46,911 nucleotides of DNA from assembly GCA_030065615.1 (NCBI GenBank), contig JASJDR010000026.1, forward strand, positions 1 through 46,911, written 5' to 3'. This stretch comes from Xenococcus sp. MO_188.B8. Its GTDB lineage: Bacteria > Cyanobacteriota > Cyanobacteriia > Cyanobacteriales > Xenococcaceae. The position numbers were made by a program, and so were the translations under genes. Positions 1 through 9,702 of this stretch are shown here, piece after piece; within the stretch, counting starts at the first letter, position 1; each line of letters opens with the position of its first letter. The notes under the pieces were generated by a model, which ran no database searches, was not told the DNA's origin, and saw only the letters and a list, made by a program, of their open reading frames with translations.

Positions 1-7
1 TAATCAC

Positions 8-1090
8 ATGACAACCACTCTACAGCAACGCGAAAGCGTCAGCTCCTGGGAAAAATTCTGTCAGTGGGTTACTAGCACAGACAACCGCATCTACGTTGGT
101 TGGTTCGGTGTACTCATGATCCCCTGCCTTCTCGCAGCCACAACTTGTTTCATCATCGCTTTCATCGCTGCTCCCCCCGTGGACATCGATGGTATCCGTG
201 AGCCCGTTGCTGGTTCCCTAGTATACGGAAACAACATCATCTCTGGTGCGGTAATTCCTTCTTCTAACGCTATAGGTCTTCACTTTTACCCCATCTGGGA
301 AGCAGCTTCTTTGGATGAGTGGTTATACAATGGTGGTCCTTACCAGTTAGTAATTTTCCACTTCTTGATCGGTGTCTTCTCTTACATGGGACGTCAGTGG
401 GAACTTTCCTTCCGTTTAGGAATGCGTCCTTGGATCTGTGTAGCATACTCGGCACCTGTATCCGCAGCTACTGCAGTATTCCTGATCTATCCTCTAGGTC
501 AAGGTTCGTTTTCCGACGGCATGCCTCTAGGAATCAGCGGAACCTTCAACTTCATGTTGGTTTTCCAAGCTGAGCACAATATCCTCATGCACCCGTTTCA
601 CATGTTGGGAGTAGCGGGAGTATTCGGCGGTTCTTTATTCTCCGCCATGCACGGTTCTTTGGTAACTTCTTCCTTAGTTCGGGAAACAACTGAAACTGAA
701 TCACAAAACTACGGTTACAAATTCGGTCAAGAAGAAGAAACTTACAACATCGTGGCTGCCCACGGATATTTTGGACGTCTAATCTTCCAATACGCTTCTT
801 TCAACAACTCTCGTTCCTTGCACTTCTTCTTAGGTGCCTGGCCCGTAATCGGAATCTGGTTCACTGCAATGGGTATCTCCACAATGGCATTCAACCTCAA
901 CGGATTCAACTTCAACCAGTCCATCATCGACTCTCAAGGTCGCGTGGTAGGAACTTGGGCTGATATCTTAAACAGAGCTAACCTAGGTTTCGAAGTAATG
1001 CACGAACGTAATGCGCACAACTTCCCCTTAGACTTAGCTGCTGGTGAGTCCGCTCCTGTTGCTTTAACTGCTCCTGCTATCAACGGTTAA
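8..1090 (+). CDS. psbA: Photosystem II D1 protein, D1:1-like form
   Basis: Reaction-centre subunit of photosystem II in the thylakoid membrane; binds the primary donor chlorophylls, pheophytin, QB and the Mn4Ca cluster. The 360-residue length is standard. Visible functional residues are Tyr161 (TyrZ), Asp170, Glu189, His190, His198 (P680 ligand), His215 and His272 (non-haem iron), Ser264 (QB and herbicide site), His332, Glu333, His337 and Asp342, with the CtpA cleavage site after Ala344. Residue 130 is Gln, which is typical of the low-light D1:1 isoform rather than Glu of the high-light D1:2 form. Only 7 bases upstream of ATG are in the window, so the promoter and ribosome site cannot be seen. 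A strong hairpin terminator follows. Confidence 0.99.
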   Translation: MTTTLQQRESVSSWEKFCQWVTSTDNRIYVGWFGVLMIPCLLAATTCFIIAFIAAPPVDIDGIREPVAGSLVYGNNIISGAVIPSSNAIGLHFYPIWEAASLDEWLYNGGPYQLVIFHFLIGVFSYMGRQWELSFRLGMRPWICVAYSAPVSAATAVFLIYPLGQGSFSDGMPLGISGTFNFMLVFQAEHNILMHPFHMLGVAGVFGGSLFSAMHGSLVTSSLVRETTETESQNYGYKFGQEEETYNIVAAHGYFGRLIFQYASFNNSRSLHFFLGAWPVIGIWFTAMGISTMAFNLNGFNFNQSIIDSQGRVVGTWADILNRANLGFEVMHERNAHNFPLDLAAGESAPVALTAPAING

Positions 1091-1122
1091 TCTTTTGATT
1101 GCGTAGCAATAAAGTCTAAATT

Positions 1123-1156
1123 AAAAAGCGTCTCTCTTGATTGAGGGGCGCTTTTT
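1123..1156 (+). terminator. Rho-independent terminator of psbA
   Basis: Left arm 1123-1136 and right arm 1143-1156 pair over 14 positions (allowing two G-T pairs) around a 6-base loop. The outer part is AAAAAGCG against CGCTTTTT, so the hairpin ends in a T-run. It lies 33 bases after the psbA stop. Confidence 0.9.
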
Positions 1157-1236
1157 ATTATGCATTGCCTCAAGAGCTGTTAGTGAACTACCCGACGCTG
1201 ATGCAAGTATATAGCGCGGGCTTCCCGCGAGGTTAG

Positions 1237-2079
1237 CTAAATAGTTTGTTTCGAAAATTTTTTGTCCGCTAGCATTGAGGCAAGTTTCCAAAAAATTACA
1301 CCGAATTGGGAGAATTTTTGCTTGAGTCTTTCCTGAAAAATTTTATCTTTTTCCAAAATTAGAATAAGCTGATGAAGCAATTTACCACGATTAGTGACGC
1401 CTGAAAAACTGTGAATTAGCTTAAAAATTGTAAGCTGATCTGGGAAGTCGATAATTTGCAGATTATAAACTGGTCTGTAATGATGAACGCGAAAGAAACT
1501 AGTATAAAGCTTATATTCAGGAAGAAAATCTTTAAATTCCGAATATTCCGTCAGTCTTTGGCGAATTAGTTGAGTAAAAATTGAAAATGACTGAACCGAA
1601 ACAATATTCAGCGCATATTGAATTAAAGTTTCTCCAAAAGCAGCCGAAACAATTCCTAAACTAGTTAAAAGGGGATTTATACTAGCTAAGAGACTTAAAT
1701 AATTTAGAGAAACACTAACAGTTATTTCAGCGACTAAACTGTGACTGAATTCCCGAATTTTTCTTTGTTCTAGAGTTTCTTGAGGCTGGGAACGGTTAAA
1801 CTTTTGATTAGCCCGATGAACTAACTTTTCCAAATAAGAAGATATAATGTTAGCTCCAAATAAACTGTTGATAGTCCAGTGACTACAAGAATCGCTAACC
1901 TTGGCAAAAGCGACTTCTAGTACCTGAAGAGTTGAATCCGTTTTTTGATATAAATCAGATAAGCTAGTTATGGGAGAGATAGGTTGTTCTAGCTCTTGTT
2001 TAACTTGCCACAGGTTTAACAACTTTATAATAGTATCTAATCTGTCGATATCTTTCTCGGAGTCATTAGGTAAAGACAT
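1237..2079 (-). CDS. Hypothetical protein, function unknown
   Basis: A 280-residue protein I do not recognise. It is rich in Leu, Ser, Ile and Gln, with a hydrophobic stretch around residues 140-175 that could be a buried helix or a membrane-associated segment. No catalytic motif or signal peptide is evident. The start is the only ATG near the 5' end of the frame (2079) and lacks a clear Shine-Dalgarno. It is convergent with psbA and sits between it and a remnant of a second psbA 3' end, so it may occupy a degraded tandem psbA locus. Codon use and AT-richness resemble the surroundings. It looks like a real gene because the frame is long and uninterrupted. Confidence 0.6.
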   Translation of the reverse strand: MSLPNDSEKDIDRLDTIIKLLNLWQVKQELEQPISPITSLSDLYQKTDSTLQVLEVAFAKVSDSCSHWTINSLFGANIISSYLEKLVHRANQKFNRSQPQETLEQRKIREFSHSLVAEITVSVSLNYLSLLASINPLLTSLGIVSAAFGETLIQYALNIVSVQSFSIFTQLIRQRLTEYSEFKDFLPEYKLYTSFFRVHHYRPVYNLQIIDFPDQLTIFKLIHSFSGVTNRGKLLHQLILILEKDKIFQERLKQKFSQFGVIFWKLASMLADKKFSKQTI

Positions 2080-2242
2080 AGAATATCACATTAAAACTTT
2101 AGATTGTATTATTAAACTCATCCATATTCCTATTCAAACAGATTTCAAGTTACTTCAACAATTTATTCAGCAATTCCAGCAGTGTATTAACAAAGCAAGT
2201 TTTCATGGGTAGCGACCCAATCTTCAGGAATTTATTTTAGCT

Positions 2243-2305
2243 TTAAACTTAGCTGGCGATGAATTCGCTTCTGTGACTCTAACTGTTCCTGCGATCAATG
2301 GTTAA
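2243..2305 (+). pseudogene. Remnant of a second psbA 3' end
   Basis: The last 20 codons before the TAA at 2303-2305 read as a diverged D1 C-terminus. They end in the same PAING* as the intact psbA, and about 13 of 20 residues match the last 20 of D1. The nucleotides also align (both end with atcaa(c/t)ggttaa). No D1 sequence is visible upstream, so this is a stub left after loss of most of a tandem psbA copy, or a recombination footprint. Confidence 0.75.
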
Positions 2306-2610
2306 GAGTTAGTTAACTGAAGATAGAATTTTGTGCAAAGGAAGCATCTCCTATTAGTGGAAGTGGGTGTAAATAAGAACACCATTCAAAAAAACTCAAA
2401 AGCTTGGTAGTAAAAACTTTTGACTCTCTTTCTCATTTCTACCTTGACAGACTACTAGGGGCAGTTTTGGTTTGTAAAATAACCCGATTTATAGTCACAA
2501 ATATTAAGATATTTTACAAAAGTCAAGATCATACAAGCTTTATAATCATAATACTTTTACAAGAATTGATAATTATCTAATATAAATTAGTAAATTTTTC
2601 ACATAAAATT
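2306..2610 (+). other. Intergenic region upstream of nnr, possible promoter
   Basis: About 305 bases, very AT-rich, with no gene. A TATAAT hexamer at 2541-2546 lies 65 bases before the nnr ATG and could be a -10 box, but no convincing -35 box is seen. A weak inverted repeat (TCAAAAG and CTTTTGA) lies around 2397-2423. Nothing else is recognisable. Confidence 0.3.
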
Positions 2611-4182
2611 ATGAATATTTACTCATCTAACGTCATCATATCAGCAGCACAGATGAGAGCCATTGAAGGAAAAATTTTTAATGCAGGAATGCCAGTGCCA
2701 GCTTTAATGGAAAAAGCTGCAGGATTATGTTTTAGGCAAATAAAAACGCTTTACCCTCCAGAACAATATAGTCAAGTCGGAATTTTAGTTGGCCCTGGTC
2801 ACAATGGAGGAGATGCTTTAGTAATCGCTAGGGAACTATATTTTGTAGGTTACACTGTAAAAATTTATTGCCCCTTAATTAAGGTAAAAGAATTAACTGC
2901 AAGTCATAGTAAATATGCTCATAGTTTAGGAATTCCTTTTTATGAAGAGATTGAAGAATTACGCCAATGCGACTTAATTATTGATGGTTTGTTTGGTTTT
3001 GGTTTAACACGATCGCTTTCAGGAAAAATAGCCGAAGCTGTAGAAGAATTAAATAGTTGGTCGCAACCGATAGTTAGTATTGATATTCCTTCTGGAATTC
3101 ATACCGATACGGGAGAAGTTTTAGGCATAGCAATCAAAGCAACTTATACTTTATGTCTAGGTTTATGGAAACGGGCTTTTTTCCAAGATCAAGCATTAGA
3201 ATATATCGGTCAAGCAATTAAACTAGATTTTGGAATTCCTGTTGCCAATATCGCAAAAATCATTTCTCCTCACGAAACCATTCAAGCGATTACCCAAGAG
3301 TCGGTCAGAGAATTTTTACCGTTACCTCGTCCCCTGGTTACTCATAAATATCTTCAGGGGCATCTGTTACTAATCTGTGGTTCCTATCGTTATGCTGGTG
3401 CCGCAATTTTAACCGCCTTAGGAGCTAGAGCGAGTGGCGTAGGCATGTTATCGATCGCGGTGCCCCAATCCCTCAAGTCTTTACTCGTCAGTCAGCTCCC
3501 AGAAGCTTTAATTATTGGTTGTCCAGAGACAAAATCTGGGGCGATCGCGTCTTTGCCCTTATCAGAAGAAGATTTAAATAAATTTGATGCGATCGCTTGT
3601 GGTTCTGGTTTAACTAGTGATGCCACAGCTATTGTAGAACGAGTTTTGTCTGTTCAACCTCCTCTAGCTTTAGATGCTGACGGGTTAAATTTATTGGCAA
3701 GGGTTTGGCATGAGATAGGTGGAGATTTCAAAAATTTTGGTCATAGTGGCATGAGAATTTTGACTCCCCATGAGGGAGAATTTAAACGTCTATTTCCTGA
3801 TATTGAGTTAAGAACAGGCGATCGTCTTGAAGCTGTCAGACAAGCAAGTCAGCAGAGTAAGGCTATCGTATTATTAAAAGGAGCGCGAACAGCGATCGCT
3901 AATCCTGAAGGCAAAGTCTGGATTGTCCCCCAAAGTACTCCTGCTCTAGCTAGAGGAGGGAGTGGGGATGTACTGACTGGTCTGATTGGTGGTTTAATTG
4001 CCCATCTTCGAGACAACAAGAAGATAGATCTGGCAGAACAATTATTTAACTCTGTTGCCACAGCAGCTTGGTTACACGCTCAGGCAGGAATTTTAGCAGC
4101 CCAAGAGCGAACTGAATTAGGAGTAGATGGAGTTACCCTATGCCAATATTTACCGCAAGCTCAGAAAATTTTTAACTACTAA
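2611..4182 (+). CDS. nnr: Bifunctional NAD(P)H-hydrate epimerase / ADP-dependent NAD(P)HX dehydratase
   Basis: Repairs hydrated NAD(P)H: the N-terminal YjeF_N domain epimerises R- and S-NAD(P)HX, and the C-terminal ribokinase-like YjeF_C (CARKD) domain dehydrates S-NAD(P)HX using ADP. The 523 residues match the fused bacterial form. The N-domain spans about 10-225 with GPGHNGGD at residues 61-68. The C-domain spans about 240-515 with the nucleotide and catalytic motif GGSGDVLTG at 449-457, where Asp453 is the expected base. Cytosolic. It stands alone, with a long AT-rich region upstream and a convergent neighbour downstream. Confidence 0.95.
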   Translation: MNIYSSNVIISAAQMRAIEGKIFNAGMPVPALMEKAAGLCFRQIKTLYPPEQYSQVGILVGPGHNGGDALVIARELYFVGYTVKIYCPLIKVKELTASHSKYAHSLGIPFYEEIEELRQCDLIIDGLFGFGLTRSLSGKIAEAVEELNSWSQPIVSIDIPSGIHTDTGEVLGIAIKATYTLCLGLWKRAFFQDQALEYIGQAIKLDFGIPVANIAKIISPHETIQAITQESVREFLPLPRPLVTHKYLQGHLLLICGSYRYAGAAILTALGARASGVGMLSIAVPQSLKSLLVSQLPEALIIGCPETKSGAIASLPLSEEDLNKFDAIACGSGLTSDATAIVERVLSVQPPLALDADGLNLLARVWHEIGGDFKNFGHSGMRILTPHEGEFKRLFPDIELRTGDRLEAVRQASQQSKAIVLLKGARTAIANPEGKVWIVPQSTPALARGGSGDVLTGLIGGLIAHLRDNKKIDLAEQLFNSVATAAWLHAQAGILAAQERTELGVDGVTLCQYLPQAQKIFNY

Positions 4183-4363
4183 ATAGTGGCAAGGGTTTCA
4201 TGCTTTAACAATTCATCTACTTCATCATAAAAAAAACATAACCCCCAAGACTCTGCGCCAAATGACAGAAACTACAGATTCTCGGAGGTGAAAGATGATA
4301 GTAAACCAGCGAAAACTTTTATTGAACTCGAAAATCATCTTTTTAATCAGCAATAATTTTGCT

Positions 4364-5548
4364 CTATTTTAGAAGTAAATCAACTTCATTGGGTTTAATT
4401 TCTTCACTTTTCTGATTTTCTTTAGCTTTATCAAGAGCTTCTTGTTGTAGAAGATTGAAAATAGAAATTTTATCCACTAAACCGACAACTTCTTGATCTT
4501 CTTTGACAACAACAATTTCTTTAAGTTGTTGTATTTCGATAAGTTTAACCACCTCTAGTAACGAAGTAGTATTATAGATTGTAGTAATTTCTGCTATCGG
4601 TTTAATTAATTCTTCTACTAAAATTTCATTCCATTGAGATGTGGGGATTTGTTTTAAATCGTCTAGAGAAATATTGCCCTGTAGTTGATTATTTTCATTA
4701 ACTACCAAAAACTTTTTCCATTGTTTTTTGCCAATGACAAAATTATTTACGAACTCTCGTAAACTCAAGTTGGCAGGGACAATAGGGCTGTCAGCAATTA
4801 CCGCATCTTCAGCTGTATAGTTATCCAACTTATCTTGAACTGTAGCAGATTGGGCAGCCATGCCGGCATTCTGCAATAAAAACCAGCCAATTAGTAATGT
4901 CCAAAAACTACCAATTTTGCTAATTCCCAAAACTCCTAGTAAACCAATTCCCACTGCTAACCAACCAAAAAACTGACCAACTCTACCTGCAAAGATAATT
5001 CCTTTGTTGGGATTTCCCGTAATTTTCCAGACAATAGCTTTCAGGACATTGCCACCATCTAGGGGCAACCCAGGAATCATGTTAAACAATGCCAAAACTA
5101 GATTAATATAAGCCAGGAGAGAAACTACGGCTGTTAAGGGATCAGCCAGCGGGACATTGACTCCAATAATAGTAAAAACTATAAATAATAATATACTTAC
5201 CAGAGGCCCTGCGATCGCGACTAGTAATGATTGTAGTGGGGTTTCCGACTCTTTTTCTAATGTCGCTAACCCACCAAAGATAAACAATGTAATTGATTTG
5301 ACTTGAATACCTTGGGCGATCGCAGCAAAGCTATGACCTAGCTCATGGGCTAAAACTGAAGCAAATAAGAGCAAAGCACCAAATAAGCCTAGCAACCAGG
5401 GAATAATGCCACTTAGTTGCGGATAACGAGCAAAATCATATCCCAGCTCTAGAGTAACTAGCCCTAGAACAAAAAACCAGGATGGATTGATATAAAAGGG
5501 AATACCAAATAAATTTCCGATACGAATATTATTACTGTTATTATTCAA
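4364..5548 (-). CDS. Site-2 protease (M50) with C-terminal CBS pair
   Basis: Integral-membrane zinc metalloprotease of the group that couples an S2P core to CBS domains. From the chosen start it has 394 residues. The zinc motif HELGH is at 68-72 and the second ligand motif NMIPGLPLDGG at 156-166, embedded in about five or six membrane helices. Two CBS-like repeats fill roughly residues 250-375 and probably sense adenine nucleotides. The start chosen is a TTG at 5548, because AAGGAGG (5557-5563) lies 8 bases upstream and family homology begins just after it. The longer frame to 5614 would add 22 residues without a ribosome site. Substrate unknown. Confidence 0.9.
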   Translation of the reverse strand: MNNNSNNIRIGNLFGIPFYINPSWFFVLGLVTLELGYDFARYPQLSGIIPWLLGLFGALLLFASVLAHELGHSFAAIAQGIQVKSITLFIFGGLATLEKESETPLQSLLVAIAGPLVSILLFIVFTIIGVNVPLADPLTAVVSLLAYINLVLALFNMIPGLPLDGGNVLKAIVWKITGNPNKGIIFAGRVGQFFGWLAVGIGLLGVLGISKIGSFWTLLIGWFLLQNAGMAAQSATVQDKLDNYTAEDAVIADSPIVPANLSLREFVNNFVIGKKQWKKFLVVNENNQLQGNISLDDLKQIPTSQWNEILVEELIKPIAEITTIYNTTSLLEVVKLIEIQQLKEIVVVKEDQEVVGLVDKISIFNLLQQEALDKAKENQKSEEIKPNEVDLLLK

Positions 5549-5959
5549 AATATTGTCCTCCTTAGTGGACAGAGTTAAAATTCGCTTCGCGATTAATAGC
5601 TCCAAGCTTAGCAATTAGTGAAACCTAGATCAGCTTTAAGCTTCAAGCTAACAATAGCTAATAGCTTTTTGTTAAAAGAGATTAAATTCTTGCCTAGTCC
5701 TAGATTTTATTTGAGTTAACAATTTAGGGTTTCATCCCCCATTATTGCAAGAACTCTCTTCTCAATCTAGTTATATTATTAGTTTTTTACTTAATAAAAA
5801 TTAAAGTAGTGTTTTCCCCACCATTCTAGGACACCGATTCAGTAACTGATAATTTGCGAGGTCAATAGCTGGAAATGGGTGATCTGCTTTGTAGTTGATC
5901 TGTAATAATTTTAACAGAATAAATTTATAAAAAATCCCTCAACACAATATTTAAATTAA
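5549..5959. other. Divergent intergenic region
   Basis: About 410 bases between the M50 protease (leftward) and the coiled-coil pair (rightward). AT-rich, with several short AGCTT/TAGCTA repeats at about 5605-5670. It must hold promoters for both directions, but none can be assigned. Confidence 0.4.
5557..5563 (-). promoter_or_regulatory. Shine-Dalgarno that fixes a TTG start
   Basis: AAGGAGG on the minus strand, 8 bases before a TTG codon at 5548-5546. This decides the start of the M50/CBS protease in favour of the rare TTG over an upstream ATG. Confidence 0.8.
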
Positions 5960-6418
5960 GTGAATAATATACTGCAAGAAATTAAACGAGTACAAAATAC
6001 AATCTTTAATGTCCAAAAAGAAATCAAGACTTTAAAAAGAAGAGTTGCTGCATACAAAGGTTGGACAAAAAGATATAGAAAGCAACAACAGGACTTAAGA
6101 CAAGAAAAAGAAGAGCTACAAAAACAAGTAACACAATTATCCACTCAAATTGAAGTAGGACAAAAAGCAAAAAATCAAAGAGATAACGCAATAGCAGAAT
6201 TAAATAATTTGATTGCTAAAATTGAATTATTTAAGGTGGCCTGCGAAAAGGCTGATAAAATACGTTATGCAGACAAGTATTATTTGATAAAAGAAGCAGA
6301 AAATTTATTATTTGGAGAAGAGGTATTAACACCAACAGAAGAAATCCTAGATTATCGAGATAGTCCTCAGATGTTTACCGATCCAGCTTCTATTAATCGC
6401 AGTTTATTAGATAAATAA
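5960..6418 (+). CDS. Hypothetical coiled-coil protein
   Basis: A 152-residue protein starting at GTG. Residues 1-75 are rich in Lys, Gln, Glu and Leu in heptad-like spacing and should form a long coiled coil. The C-terminal half is acidic. No known family is recognised, and there is no signal peptide or membrane segment. It is followed after 15 bases by a second small coiled-coil gene, so the two are probably co-transcribed and may interact. It could be a cytoskeletal or scaffold-like protein, but nothing in the sequence proves it. Confidence 0.6.
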   Translation: MNNILQEIKRVQNTIFNVQKEIKTLKRRVAAYKGWTKRYRKQQQDLRQEKEELQKQVTQLSTQIEVGQKAKNQRDNAIAELNNLIAKIELFKVACEKADKIRYADKYYLIKEAENLLFGEEVLTPTEEILDYRDSPQMFTDPASINRSLLDK

Positions 6419-6433
6419 ATTAATAAATTAACT

Positions 6434-6820
6434 ATGGTACTTAGTAAACTAAAAAAAATTAGAGATGAATTGGAAGAAAGCGCTAAAGCTTATGATGAAG
6501 CTTTCAAAAACACTGCCTTGATCGCTGCTGAATCTCTAATGAATCAACAACAAAAAATTAATGCTAAGTCTAGTGAAGCAAATCGGAAACTATTATCTCA
6601 GAGTTTTGATAAAGAATATTTTCTTGACAAATACGGAAGCTTAAAAAAAACCAAAGAAGAATATAAAAAAGTATATCCTCAAGCCAAGTATGGTAGAAGT
6701 TGGCAAGATTTTCTCGAAGCAGTACAATACTTGCAGCCCATAGAAAATAGTCCTTTAACTCTAGAACAAAGAATATCTAGAATTGAGGATATATTAAGAA
6801 CTATGGGACATAATCTTTAA
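6434..6820 (+). CDS. Hypothetical helical protein, partner of the upstream coiled-coil gene
   Basis: 128 residues from ATG at 6434, 15 bases after the preceding stop. The N-terminal 45 residues are helical and charged. The middle has Lys- and Tyr-rich segments (about 55-90). The end contains a short Leu/Ile heptad segment of the kind that closes many small oligomeric proteins. No enzyme motif or known domain is recognised. The tight spacing suggests one transcript with the upstream gene and a joint role. It converges with the PP2C phosphatase gene, with 66 bases between. Confidence 0.6.
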   Translation: MVLSKLKKIRDELEESAKAYDEAFKNTALIAAESLMNQQQKINAKSSEANRKLLSQSFDKEYFLDKYGSLKKTKEEYKKVYPQAKYGRSWQDFLEAVQYLQPIENSPLTLEQRISRIEDILRTMGHNL

Positions 6821-6886
6821 AGGAAGAAAGAACGAGAAATATTACTTACTACTTATTACTTATTACTTTTGTTAACGTTCATCCCT

Positions 6887-8332
6887 TCAATTAACTCGCA
6901 TCACAATTAAAGTCATATCATCCTTATTAGTATCAGTTCTGCCCATAAACTGATTCACCTTATTGAATAAATGATCGAGAATTTCTTCAGTGGTATCTAG
7001 ATTTTGACATCCCCATTCAAAAGCAGCATGCAGATTTTCCTCGTCAAAACGGGCCCCATTAGGATTCACCGCATCGGTAAAGCCGTCAGTGTAATAGATG
7101 ATAGTATCTCCAGAGGAGAGAATTATCCGATCATCCTCATATTCAGAATCGATATCTAAGCCAATTAACATGCCCCAAGTATCTAATTTCTTGAGCTGGC
7201 GGGAGGAAGCTTCCCATAATAAAGGGGGATTATGAGCCGCATTTGTAAAAGATAGCATTCTCGTTTTAGGATCATATTCAGAATAAAACATACTCACAAA
7301 ACGATGAGAATTTTCTAAATCTGCATACATAACCCGATTAAGATGCTGCATAATCTGAGCAGGTGAATTACGATTTAGCACTTCTGCCCGTAACATACCC
7401 CGCGTCATAGTCATAATTAAACCAGCAGGGACACCTTTACCCATTACATCACCAATCACGATACTCCAGGGAACTAGAGAAGACTCCTGATCTTGAGCCA
7501 TTTCTCGATCATGGTGGATGCGATCATAATTAGTGGGAATAAAATCATAATAATCTCCGCCTACTCGGCTCGCGGTTTTACATCTAGCAGAAATTTCGAT
7601 TCCTTCAATTTGAGGACATTGACTTGGTAACAAGCGCAATTGGATCTCTGAGGCGATTTCTAACTCCCGATCTTGCCTTTCTTTGGAACGAACTTCGACG
7701 GTTAATTCATGATTTGCGATCGCGACTGCTGTTTGATCTGCTACTAATTGCACGAGTTTACTACGGGTCGCAGTCCATTGATATTCAGGATCGATACTGA
7801 AAACATAAAGACGTCCTTGTTCAATATTTCTGACTAGGATAGGAGTCCCATTAATTTTTATTTTGTCGCCTAGCTCTTGTTTGATTTTGTCATCGAGGAG
7901 ACTAGAGAGCAATTTTGGGGATTTGCTGCTAATTTTCTGAGTTGCAATATCTATCTGATAACTAACTTTTTCAAAGACGCGTCGTACTTCTCTACCAAGA
8001 TTTGCCTTTTGACAGTGAATTTGCTCTAAACGTACCTGACTATCATTTTTATATAAAACTAAAGCACCACCAATGGCATCAGTTACTCTTGCAGCCATTA
8101 AAGGAGTTAATTCGAGGAACTGATTCAAATTGCTAAAACTACGGAGCGCAAATCCCAGGGAGCTAAGTAAATCTTGAACTTTATTTTGCTCTTTCTTGAG
8201 GCTAGCTACTAGCTCTTTGAGAGCGACAACAGAAGTGATTTCTTCTGCTTCTGGGTTTGGTACCTGTTTTGTTTTATCTGATGGTTGTTGAGGGAATGGG
8301 ATGACAGTCATTGCCTCATTACTCTGTTTCAT
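6887..8332 (-). CDS. PP2C (SpoIIE/RsbU-type) serine phosphatase with N-terminal sensor region
   Basis: A metal-dependent phosphoserine phosphatase of the RsbU/SpoIIE group, which typically dephosphorylates anti-sigma-factor antagonists (STAS proteins). 481 residues. Residues about 20-60 are likely coiled coil and 65-215 a GAF-like sensor domain. A linker helix (about 215-235) leads into the PP2C domain (about 240-480). Visible metal and substrate motifs are GGDYYDF, GDVMGKGVPAGL, YTDGFTDAV and a terminal KDDMTLIV. No partner kinase or STAS protein is adjacent. Cytosolic; no membrane segment is seen. Confidence 0.9.
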   Translation of the reverse strand: MKQSNEAMTVIPFPQQPSDKTKQVPNPEAEEITSVVALKELVASLKKEQNKVQDLLSSLGFALRSFSNLNQFLELTPLMAARVTDAIGGALVLYKNDSQVRLEQIHCQKANLGREVRRVFEKVSYQIDIATQKISSKSPKLLSSLLDDKIKQELGDKIKINGTPILVRNIEQGRLYVFSIDPEYQWTATRSKLVQLVADQTAVAIANHELTVEVRSKERQDRELEIASEIQLRLLPSQCPQIEGIEISARCKTASRVGGDYYDFIPTNYDRIHHDREMAQDQESSLVPWSIVIGDVMGKGVPAGLIMTMTRGMLRAEVLNRNSPAQIMQHLNRVMYADLENSHRFVSMFYSEYDPKTRMLSFTNAAHNPPLLWEASSRQLKKLDTWGMLIGLDIDSEYEDDRIILSSGDTIIYYTDGFTDAVNPNGARFDEENLHAAFEWGCQNLDTTEEILDHLFNKVNQFMGRTDTNKDDMTLIVMRVN

Positions 8333-8909
8333 TAAATCTTGATAACATCAGCTACTAGGTTAATAAGGTTACTGATTATTTGCCCAGAGTTATCTTAAAA
8401 AATTATTAAACTAATAAGAACCACGATAATTCTTTTTACTTGGCACAACTATACTGCTTCTTTTGAATTTCTTCTCAACAGCTTAGTCCTAGCCAAAATT
8501 ATTCTCTGGTGGAGTTAAAGTTGATTCATCATAACTTAAATTAGCTATAATGCCAATAATTTCTCATAATTCATTTTGCATTATTGGATAGAATCAAGAT
8601 TAAGTGTATATTTTAGCCAAAGAAATAATAAGTAACTTGCGCTCCTAGGATGCGTTAGCCCGACTCTGACACATCACCCAATCTCTTCAACTAACTTATA
8701 CCAAGCCTCCATGATCGATGAAAATTTGAATCTTTCTACTTCAAAAGAACCTCCAATCTTTGTCTCAAAATCATAAATTCTTATTCCATTACATATTTCA
8801 TTGAGAACATTACTAATAATAACTATTGATCAATTTGCCCAAATACAGCAGATAATTTATGGGTGAAGAGTTATTGAGTCATTACTCATGTAGTGGATTC
8901 CCAGATATT
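8333..8909. other. Long intergenic region, no feature seen
   Basis: 577 bases between two leftward genes. I find no open frame with protein-like content, no tRNA and no strong hairpin. It presumably includes the promoter of the phosphatase gene near its right-hand neighbour's 3' end. Confidence 0.4.
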
Positions 8910-9380
8910 TTAACCTTGCTTTAATTTACCTAAAGCATTTTGAAGATGAGCTGGAAGTTGACGGACAATTTTGCCTTTTTCACGATCAACTCCTACTAAG
9001 GTAACTCTTCCAGAGACAAATAATTCTTGGGTATCGGGTGATTGAATTTTATAATCCCAATGCATCCGAACTCCTTGAGTTTGATTCAGACGAGTTTTTA
9101 CAATCGCTTTCATGCCTAACTGAACAGGACGATGGTATTTCAGTGACAACTCAACCACAGGAAGATCGCAACCTAAAGCAACTAATTCGGCAAAATCCAC
9201 CCCGATAGAGCGTAGACATTCTACCCTAGCAGATTCCATCCAAGTAAGATAAGTACCATGCCACACAACTCCGCCATAGTCAGTATGATGAGGTTGGGCA
9301 ATTACGGGATATTCAAACCAATGTTCTGTTTCGGCTTGAATTGTTGAACCAGTCTGAATCGCAGAAGTTGGTAATTCCAT
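8910..9380 (-). CDS. Acyl-CoA thioesterase, 4HBT (YbgC-like) hot-dog family
   Basis: 156 residues with a single hot-dog fold domain. The catalytic motif HHTDYGGVVWHG has Asp at residue 34, matching the DxxGxV(x)H signature of 4-hydroxybenzoyl-CoA-type thioesterases, followed by the long-helix sequence YLTWMESARVE. Cytosolic. In cyanobacteria a member of this family hydrolyses dihydroxynaphthoyl-CoA in phylloquinone synthesis, but the sequence here does not let me assign that substrate. Monocistronic by spacing. The 15-20 residue N-terminal leader before the fold is poorly conserved-looking, so a later start cannot be excluded, although no other ATG precedes the motif. Confidence 0.85.
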   Translation of the reverse strand: MELPTSAIQTGSTIQAETEHWFEYPVIAQPHHTDYGGVVWHGTYLTWMESARVECLRSIGVDFAELVALGCDLPVVELSLKYHRPVQLGMKAIVKTRLNQTQGVRMHWDYKIQSPDTQELFVSGRVTLVGVDREKGKIVRQLPAHLQNALGKLKQG

Positions 9381-9702
9381 AGTTATTGTATTGTCTAGCT
9401 TCTATCGGTTGATATTTTGCTTGAGTTTTAAAAATAATCTAGTATTTGGTCTCCTTAAAGTCTAATAATAAGATACTTACTCAGTCAAAACTAATGCCGT
9501 TCCCTTAGACACACATAAACTGCCTCTGGTTTGAAACCAATAATTTTCGCAATTGCTTGAGGAAAAGCAATGCTACACTAAGTAATTTAATTTGCACAGC
9601 TACTTACTCATTACTTCACCACAGCTAGGCTGCCAAGTAAAAACGGTTTACAATCAGAAGCAAACACTTAACCATCAACAGATAACACAACTACTAACCA
9701 TA
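9381..9702. other. Divergent intergenic region
   Basis: About 320 bases between the thioesterase (leftward) and the EGY1-like protease (rightward). No RNA gene or strong hairpin is seen. An in-frame TTG at 9592 could extend the protease, but lacks a ribosome site. Confidence 0.35.

Noticed and set aside
1970..2212. Plus-strand 80-residue frame overlapping the start of the unknown gene
   Set aside because: It lies opposite the coding region for half its length and has no ribosome site or recognisable domain. A faint similarity of its middle to the opposite gene's start (LD-IIKL) is too short to trust.
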